A DNA stretch of 6,134 bases from Actinomycetales bacterium. Its GTDB lineage: Bacteria > Actinomycetota > Actinomycetes > Actinomycetales > Beutenbergiaceae. Below, one piece after another: positions 1 through 4,358 of the stretch (the stretch's first letter is position 1; every line of letters begins with the position of its first letter). A program made the position numbers and the translations under genes. The notes beneath the pieces are model-generated. The model had not been told where the DNA came from. It ran no database searches and was given only the letters and a program-made list of their open reading frames with translations. Location: assembly GCA_016649925.1 (NCBI GenBank), contig JAENWO010000160.1:1-6134 (forward strand), read 5' to 3'.

Positions 1-64
1 CCGTATCGGCCGCCGGCACCCGTATCGGCCGCCGGCACCCGTATCGGCCGCCGGCACCCGTATC
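1..64. repeat. 19-bp tandem repeat, 3.4 copies
   Basis: Three identical head-to-tail copies of a 19-bp GC-rich unit (CCGTATCGGCCGCCGGCAC) occupy 1-19, 20-38 and 39-57, followed by the first 7 bases of a fourth (58-64). The array begins at the first base of the window, so it probably extends upstream. Each unit contains the palindromic core CGGCCG and could form hairpins. No convincing protein runs through it. It may be a variable-number intergenic repeat at the end of the upstream gene; its function is unknown. Confidence 0.9.
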
Positions 65-80
65 AGCTGGTGTAACCGAG

Positions 81-138
81 CACGCGAACGCCGTCGCGCG
101 ACCGGCCATCACGCGAACGCCGTCGCGCGATCGGCCGT
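81..138. repeat. 29-bp tandem duplication
   Basis: Bases 81-109 and 110-138 are adjacent copies of one 29-bp sequence that differ at two positions (102 C versus 131 T, and 108 A versus 137 G). The array is separate from the 19-bp repeats 17 bases upstream but shares the CGGCC motif. The two differences suggest an older duplication than the perfect 19-bp array. Between here and the carboxylase start at 405 I see no gene, only a small inverted repeat (260-278) and the ribosome binding site. Confidence 0.85.
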
Positions 139-259
139 CGAGGGGTTGCGCTCCCCCCGACGAGTGCGAGGCCGAGACCCGACACTCGGTCAGGAACGTC
201 GCGCCTTTGTACGTCTCGAACTACGGTGGGTGTCACAGCGCGTCTGAACGACAACTCAA

Positions 260-278
260 CTTGTGCGAAACCTACAAG
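260..278. promoter_or_regulatory. possible operator (inverted repeat) upstream of the carboxylase gene
   Basis: CTTGT (260-264) and ACAAG (274-278) form a 5-bp inverted repeat with a 9-nt spacer, 126 bp upstream of the carboxylase start. The spacing suits a dimeric regulator such as a TetR-type protein, and acyl-CoA carboxylase genes in related bacteria are under fatty-acid-responsive control. A 5-bp arm can easily occur by chance. No clear -35/-10 pair was found nearby. Confidence 0.2.
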
Positions 279-393
279 GCCGGGGAGGGCTCCTTGGTCC
301 GTCGGACAGACTTGCACCACGCCCGCGGCGATGGTTGGGACCACCATCACGGCGGTACTAGCGTGGATCGACGCCATCCGGCGCCGCCCGACC

Positions 394-400
394 GAGGAGA
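394..400 (+). promoter_or_regulatory. ribosome binding site of the carboxylase gene
   Basis: The purine tract GAGGAGA sits with its GGAG core (396-399) five bases before ATG 405. It decides the start: the open frame extends upstream to a TTG at 207, but that start has no comparable Shine-Dalgarno sequence and adds 66 residues with no family resemblance. Confidence 0.8.
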
Positions 401-404
401 GTGC

Positions 405-2252
405 ATGACGACGAGCACGGCGACCGCATCGGATCTCAGGCCGTTGCGCAAGGTGCTCATCGCCAACCGTGGCGAGATCGCAGTCCGGGTGGCCCGCGCC
501 TGCCGCGACGCCGGCATCGAGTCAGTGGGCGTCTACGCCGACTCCGACCGCGACGCCCTGCACGTCACCCTCACCGACGAGGCCTACGCCCTCAGTGGCG
601 TCCGCGCGGCGGAGACCTACCTCGATGTCGGGAAGATCCTCGACGTCGCCCGCCGCTCGGGCGCGGACGCGATCCACCCCGGCTACGGCTTCCTCTCGGA
701 GAATGCCGGGTTCGCCCGGGCCGTGCTCGACGCCGGTCTGACGTGGATCGGGCCCCCGCCGGACGCTATCGACGCCCTCGGCGACAAGGTCAGCGCCCGC
801 CACATCGCGTACCGCGCCGGCGCACCCCTCGTCGCGGGCACCGCGGACCCGGTCGCCGACGCGAGTGAGGTGCACCGCTTCGCCCGCGAGCACGGCCTCC
901 CGGTGGCCATCAAGGCGGCATTCGGTGGCGGTGGCCGAGGGCTGAAGGTGGCCCGCACCGTCGAGGAGATCGACGACCAGTTCGACTCCGCCGTCCGTGA
1001 GGCGACGGCTGCGTTCGGACGTGGCGAGTGCTTCGTCGAGCGTTTCCTGGACCGACCCCGCCACGTCGAGACCCAGTGCCTCGCGGACAACTTCGGCACC
1101 GTCGTCGTGCTCTCCACCCGTGACTGCACGCTGCAGCGGCGGCACCAGAAGCTCGTCGAGGAGGCTCCGGCTCCCTTCCTCACCCCCGAGCAGGACGCCG
1201 AGCTGCGCCGCGCGTCGATCGCGATCCTGCGCGAGGCCGGCTACCGCGGCGCCGGCACCTGCGAGTTCCTCATCGGCACCGACGGCACGATCTCGTTCCT
1301 CGAGGTGAACACCCGCCTCCAGGTGGAGCACCCCGTCACCGAGGAGATCTCGGGTGTGGACCTGGTGCGCGAACAGCTGCGTATCGCCGCCGGCGAACCG
1401 CTCGGGTACACCGAGGTCACCACCCGCGGCCACTCGATCGAGTTCCGCATCAACGGCGAGGACCCGTTCGGCAACTTCCTCCCCTCTCCCGGCAGGATCG
1501 CGACGCTGCGCTGGCCCAGCGGCCCGGGTGTGCGCGTGGACTCCGGCGTCGTGGCCGGCGACGTCATCTCCGGCGCGTTCGACTCGATGCTGGCGAAGAT
1601 CATCGTCACCGGCGCCACCCGCACCGAGGCCCTGCAGCGCGCCCGCCGCGCGCTCGGCGAGGCGGAGGTCACCGGCATTCCCACGGTGCTCCCGTTCCAC
1701 CGCGCCGTCCTGCACGACGGCGACTTCGCCACCACCGAGGGCGCGGACTTCGCGATCCACACCACCTGGATCGAGACCGCGTTCGCGTCCCGGCTCACGG
1801 CACTCTTGGACAGCGACAGCTCCGCGTCAGCCCCTCGCTCCACACCGGCAGCGACCACGACGCCGCCGGAGGAAACCATGGAGCGCGTCGTGGTGGAGGT
1901 CGGTGGCAAGCGCCTCGAGGTGGTCCTCCCCGCGGGGCTCAGCTTCGGTGCGCGGCCCCGCACCCCCAAGCGGCCGGCGCGCCGCTCGGGGAACCGCACC
2001 GCCGTCGGAAGCGTCGGCGGCAACGCCCTGGCCTCACCGATGCAGGGCACGATCGTCAAGGTCGCCGTCGCCGACGGGGAGCTCATCGAGGAGGGCGACC
2101 TCGTCGTCATCCTCGAGGCGATGAAGATGGAACAGCCCCTCGTGGCGCACCGCGCCGGCCGCGTGCACGGCCTGAGCGCCATCGTCGGTCAGACCATCGG
2201 CGCCGGCAGCGTCATCTGCCAGATCGACACCCTCGACGCCGACGGCGACTGA
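405..2252 (+). CDS. acetyl/propionyl-CoA carboxylase alpha subunit (biotin carboxylase + biotin carrier protein)
   Basis: A 615-aa cytoplasmic enzyme subunit. It carboxylates its own biotin using ATP and bicarbonate, and a separate beta subunit (not in the window) then transfers the carboxyl group to acetyl- or propionyl-CoA for fatty-acid and related lipid synthesis. Visible motifs are the N-terminal ANRGE (20-24), HPGYGFLSEN (91-100), the ATP-grasp glycine loop GGGGRG (174-179), and the catalytic EVNTRLQVEH (300-309). A biotin carboxylase C-terminal domain follows, then an Ala/Pro/Thr/Ser-rich linker (about 470-490) and a biotinyl domain with AMKM at 572-575. K574 is the biotinylation site, 41 residues from the C terminus, slightly further than usual because of a short acidic tail. 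All key residues are present and the length is normal for actinobacterial alpha subunits. The start at 405 follows a good ribosome binding site. In actinobacteria the gene is variously called accA, bccA or accBC, so no symbol is given. The substrate (acetyl or propionyl) cannot be read from this subunit. Confidence 0.96.
   Translation: MTTSTATASDLRPLRKVLIANRGEIAVRVARACRDAGIESVGVYADSDRDALHVTLTDEAYALSGVRAAETYLDVGKILDVARRSGADAIHPGYGFLSENAGFARAVLDAGLTWIGPPPDAIDALGDKVSARHIAYRAGAPLVAGTADPVADASEVHRFAREHGLPVAIKAAFGGGGRGLKVARTVEEIDDQFDSAVREATAAFGRGECFVERFLDRPRHVETQCLADNFGTVVVLSTRDCTLQRRHQKLVEEAPAPFLTPEQDAELRRASIAILREAGYRGAGTCEFLIGTDGTISFLEVNTRLQVEHPVTEEISGVDLVREQLRIAAGEPLGYTEVTTRGHSIEFRINGEDPFGNFLPSPGRIATLRWPSGPGVRVDSGVVAGDVISGAFDSMLAKIIVTGATRTEALQRARRALGEAEVTGIPTVLPFHRAVLHDGDFATTEGADFAIHTTWIETAFASRLTALLDSDSSASAPRSTPAATTTPPEETMERVVVEVGGKRLEVVLPAGLSFGARPRTPKRPARRSGNRTAVGSVGGNALASPMQGTIVKVAVADGELIEEGDLVVILEAMKMEQPLVAHRAGRVHGLSAIVGQTIGAGSVICQIDTLDADGD
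1868..1880 (+). promoter_or_regulatory. possible internal translation start for a free biotin carrier protein
   Basis: Inside the carboxylase gene an exact GGAGG (1868-1872) lies 5 nt before an in-frame ATG (1878-1880), at residue 492, just after the flexible linker. Initiation here would give a 124-residue protein (492-615) containing the whole biotinyl domain with its AMKM lysine. The motif is encoded by Pro-Glu-Glu-Thr-Met codons and may be coincidental, but it is at least as strong as the main start's signal and falls exactly at a domain boundary. Confidence 0.35.
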
Positions 2253-2268
2253 CGTCGGCCCGCGTGCC

Positions 2269-2274
2269 TAGGGT
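2269..2274 (+). promoter_or_regulatory. candidate -10 box for leaderless transcription of the Nudix gene
   Basis: TAGGGT fits the actinobacterial TANNNT -10 pattern. It ends 6 nt before GTG 2281, which would place the transcription start at or next to the start codon and give a leaderless mRNA. The only -35-like sequence nearby (CTGACG, 2249-2254) is at a poor spacing of 14 nt. Alternatively AGGG (2270-2273) acts as a weak ribosome binding site in read-through transcripts from the carboxylase gene 28 nt upstream. Confidence 0.35.
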
Positions 2275-2280
2275 AAGGGT

Positions 2281-3186
2281 GTGACCCACCCGCCGCGCGC
2301 CACGCATCCGTCGGACGCGTGGGTGCAGTGCGGGTGCGGAGCCAAGCACTGGGGCACCTTCGGCGCAGCCGGTCTGCTGCTGGCCGACGGCGTCCCCGCC
2401 GACCGCCTGGTCCTGCAGCATCGTGCGCTCTGGAGCCATCACGGCGGCACGTGGGGACTTCCCGGCGGAGCACTCCTGCCCGAGGAGTCGGCGGTGGTCG
2501 GCGCCGTCCGGGAGGCGGTCGAGGAGGCCGGCATCGATGCGGCGAACGTCCGGCCGCATGCCACCTGGACGCTCACCCACCCCGACTGGTCCTACACCAC
2601 GGTCCTCGCCCGGATGCTGTCCGACTTCACGCCGAGCCCCACCGACGCCGAGAGCCTGGACGTCGCCTGGGTCGCGGTCGACGGCGTCCCCTCCCTCCCC
2701 TTGCTGCCCGCCTTCGCCGACGCGTGGCCCACGCTGCGCTGGATGCTCGATCTCCGGCCCGTCGTCGTCATCGATGCGGCGAACGTGGTCGGCTCCCGCC
2801 CGAACGGCTGGTGGCGGGACCGGGCCGGGGCGAACGAGCGGCTGCGCGACGAGCTGGACGTCCTGGCCCGCGTCGGCTTCGAGGCCGCCCTCCTCCGGTT
2901 GCCGGGGGGTCGCTGGTGGCCGGATCTCGTGCTCGTCACGGAGGGACAGGGCCGGGGGGTTTCGTCGACGGAACGTGTGCAGGTGGTGGAGGCACCGGGG
3001 TCAGGGGACGACGCCGTCGTCGAGGCTGTCCACGCGCTACGAGACAACGGCCGCGAGGCACGCGGGGAGGTCCTAGCGCCACGAGCGACCAGCGCCGTCA
3101 CGGTGGTCACCGCCGACCGCGAGCTGCGCGAGAGGGTGACCGCCGTCGGCGCCCGCACCATCGGGCCGCGGGCGCTGCTGTCCTGA
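2281..3186 (+). CDS. Nudix hydrolase fused to a NYN/PIN-like C-terminal domain
   Basis: A 301-aa cytoplasmic protein starting at GTG. Residues about 13-150 form a Nudix fold. The Nudix box (63-85) matches GX5EX7REUXEEXGU at every fixed position: G63, E69, R77-E78, E81-E82, G84 and I85. This predicts Mg-dependent hydrolysis of a nucleoside diphosphate linked to another group. An N-terminal CGCGAKHWG segment precedes the usual GAAGLLL strand. From about residue 159 a second domain begins with VVVIDAANVVGS (161-172), followed by a GWWRDRAGA segment, SGDD (241-244), and VVTADRELRERV ending near GPRALL. This acidic-residue layout (D165, D243/D244, D279) resembles NYN/YacP-type PIN nucleases. The assignment is by motif only, and the RNA-nuclease activity is inferred. 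The gene lies 28 nt after the carboxylase gene on the same strand and may be co-transcribed or use its own leaderless promoter. The substrate is unknown; housecleaning of damaged nucleotides or RNA-cap or decay functions are guesses. Confidence 0.92.
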   Translation: MTHPPRATHPSDAWVQCGCGAKHWGTFGAAGLLLADGVPADRLVLQHRALWSHHGGTWGLPGGALLPEESAVVGAVREAVEEAGIDAANVRPHATWTLTHPDWSYTTVLARMLSDFTPSPTDAESLDVAWVAVDGVPSLPLLPAFADAWPTLRWMLDLRPVVVIDAANVVGSRPNGWWRDRAGANERLRDELDVLARVGFEAALLRLPGGRWWPDLVLVTEGQGRGVSSTERVQVVEAPGSGDDAVVEAVHALRDNGREARGEVLAPRATSAVTVVTADRELRERVTAVGARTIGPRALLS

Positions 3187-3207
3187 GCGGAGAGTCGCGG
3201 ACCTGCC

Positions 3208-3234
3208 TGTCACCCGACGCTTGTCACCCCACGC
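3208..3234. repeat. 13-bp direct repeat in tandem, 14-bp period
   Basis: TGTCACCCGACGC (3208-3220) is repeated as TGTCACCCCACGC (3222-3234) with one mismatch and one intervening base. It lies 22 nt after the Nudix gene stop. A 14-bp period is not an integral helical turn. It could be a small slippage duplication or a paired protein-binding site. The TAAAAT at 3238-3243 looks like a -10 box, but the TTGTCA at 3221-3226 is only 11 nt upstream, too close for a normal promoter. Confidence 0.6.
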
Positions 3235-3243
3235 GCCTAAAAT

Positions 3244-3270
3244 GGCTCTTCTGACTGATCCGTGGGTCAC
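3244..3270 (+). repeat. possible relic of an ISL3-family insertion sequence end
   Basis: The segment starts GGCTCTTC, an octamer characteristic of the terminal inverted repeats of many ISL3-family elements in actinobacteria (family knowledge from memory, not a database match). No ISL3 transposase and no matching opposite end are visible in the window. It lies where ordinary chromosomal sequence after the Nudix gene gives way to degenerate and mobile DNA, so it may mark the original junction. With only about 8 diagnostic bases, chance is a real alternative. Confidence 0.3.
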
Positions 3271-3281
3271 TTCGCCGTGAG

Positions 3282-3301
3282 CCCGCCCCGGTAGGGGTGG
3301 G
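3282..3301. terminator. GC-rich hairpin, possible terminator
   Basis: CCCGCCCC (3282-3289) pairs with GGGGTGGG (3294-3301) across a GGTA loop, giving an 8-bp stem with one G-U pair on the plus strand. There is no T-run on either side. It lies between the converging Nudix gene (plus strand, ending at 3186) and the minus-strand pseudogene (ending at 3362). A terminator role for either is plausible but unproven. Confidence 0.35.
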
Positions 3302-3331
3302 TAGTAGCCGCCGAGGGCAGGGATGGCCGTG

Positions 3332-3359
3332 ACGATCAGTGCCTGCGGGGGTTGATCGT
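3332..3359. terminator. inverted repeat just after the minus-strand pseudogene
   Basis: ACGATCA (3332-3338) and TGATCGT (3353-3359) are perfect 7-bp arms with a 14-nt loop. On the minus strand the hairpin begins 2 nt after the stop codon of the pseudogene, a typical place for a terminator, though no T-run follows. It could instead be a binding site. Confidence 0.35.
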
Positions 3360-3361
3360 GG

Positions 3362-3688
3362 TTACGCCTCGCCGCGAACCTTCGAAGCCGGCGGGAACCA
3401 GTTCGAGGTCAAGCCCCACACCCGCCACCAGCCGTCCTCGCACCGCGCCAGCGTGAGCACCCGATAATCGGGGATCTGCACCACCCGAACGCTCGCATGC
3501 TCACGCCCGTATCGGGCATGAACTTCGCGTACGCGATCTCCCCCGGCGCATCCTCGCACTCGACGATATTCTGCATGAGCGCCCAGTCGTTCAGTTCCAC
3601 CACCGCGGGAGCGTAGTCGCCCCAGGCCGCAGGCTCGACGCTCAGGTTCTCCAGTGCGACGCGGTAGGCGGGCAGGTTGAGCAGGGTT
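3362..3688 (-). pseudogene. frameshifted, 5'-truncated hypothetical gene
   Basis: Two overlapping minus-strand frames join into one plausible protein. The upstream frame contains ENLSVEPAAWGDYAPAVEL, then NDWALMQNIVECEDAPGEIA and YAKFMPDTG. After a shift at about 3498-3512, the other frame continues as REHASVRVVQIPDYRVLTLA, CEDGWWRVWGLTSNWFPPAS and a TAA stop at 3362-3364. Both parts have GC-rich third positions typical of real genes, and a single-base deletion would account for the break. The upstream frame stays open to a stop at 3733-3735 but has no ATG or GTG before GTG 3603. Rare CTA and TTA codons appear near 3691-3708, so the 5' end was probably cut off by the transposon whose left flank starts there. 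The DGWWRVWGL ending is reminiscent of NTF2-like accessory proteins, but I do not recognise the family. A programmed frameshift or a sequencing error are alternatives. Confidence 0.5.
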
Positions 3689-3709
3689 GCTAACTGCTGC
3701 GCAGTTAGC
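3689..3709. repeat. perfect 9-3-9 inverted repeat near the left transposon end
   Basis: GCTAACTGC (3689-3697) and GCAGTTAGC (3701-3709) are perfect 9-bp arms around TGC. The site lies 36 bp upstream of the tnpA start and coincides with a local drop in GC content and the loss of coding quality in the minus-strand pseudogene. It may be part of the IS607 left end (a transposase-binding or regulatory site) or an operator of the interrupted gene. Confidence 0.7.
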
Positions 3710-3724
3710 GGTCCGTAGCGGTCG

Positions 3725-3745
3725 ATAGCATGCTATGCTAGTCGC
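3725..3745 (+). promoter_or_regulatory. tnpA leaderless promoter overlapping a palindrome and TnpA-site-like repeats
   Basis: ATAGCATGCTAT (3725-3736) is a perfect 12-bp palindrome. The candidate -10 box TATGCT (3734-3739) overlaps its right arm and ends 6 nt before ATG 3746. No Shine-Dalgarno sequence precedes tnpA, which fits a leaderless mRNA. ATGCT occurs twice in tandem (3730-3739). A protein binding the palindrome would cover the -10 box, so autorepression by TnpA through its N-terminal helix-turn-helix is a reasonable inference. No convincing -35 box was seen. Confidence 0.4.
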
Positions 3746-4354
3746 ATGAATCTTGCTGAGTGGGCTGAGTCGCAGGGCATTGCCCGGGTGACCGCTTACC
3801 GCTGGTTCCGGGACGGGAAGTTGCCGGTCCCGGCCCGCAAGGTTGGTGGGCTGATCCTTGTCGACGTTCCCGATGCCGCATCAGCACCTCGTGGAACGAC
3901 AGTCGTGTACGCGCGAGTGTCGGCGGCGGATCAGAAGCCGGACCTGGATCGCCAGGTGGCGCGGGTGACCGCGTGGGCGACCGGTCAAGACATCCCGGTG
4001 GATCGGGTGGTGACCGAGGTCGGGTCGGCGTTGAACGGGCACCGCCGCAAGTTCCTGTCACTGCTGCGTGACCCGTCGGTGACACGGATTGTGGTGGAGC
4101 ATCGAGACCGGTTCGCCAGATTCGCTGTCGAGTACGTGGAGGCGGCGCTGGCCGCGACCGGGCGTGAGTTGATCGTGGTGGACCCGGCCGAGTTGGACGA
4201 CGACCTGGTGCGGGACATGACCGAGATCCTCACCTCGTTCTGCGCCCGCCTGTATGGCAAGCGTGCAGCAGCCAACCGCGCCCAACGGGTGATCGATGCC
4301 GCTACCGGTCCCGAGCCTTCCGACAGCGACAGCAACACCGGTTCGGTGGGCTGA
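3746..4354 (+). CDS. tnpA: IS607-family serine recombinase transposase TnpA
   Basis: A 202-aa transposase that cuts and rejoins the element ends through a phosphoserine intermediate, probably via a circular form. Residues about 1-40 (MNLAEWAESQ, then TAYRWFRDGKLPVPARKVGG) form a MerR-like winged helix-turn-helix that recognises DNA. The catalytic resolvase domain begins at TTVVYARVS, with the nucleophile S59, followed by DLDRQ (66-70). ALNGHRRKFLSLL (95-107) precedes IVVEHRDRFARF (115-126), which carries the conserved arginines of the active site. The C-terminal helical part (about 150-185, DMTEILTSFCARLYGKRAA) matches the tetramer-forming tail of this family. The length is normal and no lesion is seen. 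The start is ATG 3746, the first codon of a complete HTH, with no Shine-Dalgarno but a -10 box just upstream. The stop is 4 nt before the tnpB start chosen here, suggesting translational coupling. Confidence 0.95.
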   Translation: MNLAEWAESQGIARVTAYRWFRDGKLPVPARKVGGLILVDVPDAASAPRGTTVVYARVSAADQKPDLDRQVARVTAWATGQDIPVDRVVTEVGSALNGHRRKFLSLLRDPSVTRIVVEHRDRFARFAVEYVEAALAATGRELIVVDPAELDDDLVRDMTEILTSFCARLYGKRAAANRAQRVIDAATGPEPSDSDSNTGSVG

Positions 4355-4358
4355 ACCG

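Noticed and set aside
1..64. CRISPR array
   Set aside because: The 19-bp units are directly adjacent with no spacers, so this is a simple tandem repeat.
63..377. Minus-strand open frame upstream of the carboxylase gene (104 aa)
   Set aside because: The C-terminal part is an Arg/Ser/Asp repeat made by the 29-bp tandem duplication. No domain, no clear ribosome binding site, and composition like a frame shadow in GC-rich DNA.
207..404. 66-residue N-terminal extension of the carboxylase from TTG 207
   Set aside because: The extension has no family resemblance, while ATG 405 has a good Shine-Dalgarno sequence and gives the usual family N terminus just before ANRGE.
522..1760. Long minus-strand frame (412 aa) opposite the carboxylase gene
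   Set aside because: Antisense shadow of a strongly GC3-biased gene: composition is Gly/Val/Asp/Arg-rich and the plus-strand product is unambiguous.
2319..3254. Alternative plus-strand frame (311 aa) overlapping the Nudix gene
   Set aside because: Arg/Pro/Gly-rich frame-shadow composition; the 2281 frame carries a perfect Nudix box.
3242..3280. Short 12-codon open frame starting at ATG 3242 behind a TAAAAT
   Set aside because: Too short, no ribosome binding site and a poor promoter spacing; better explained by the possible ISL3 end motif.
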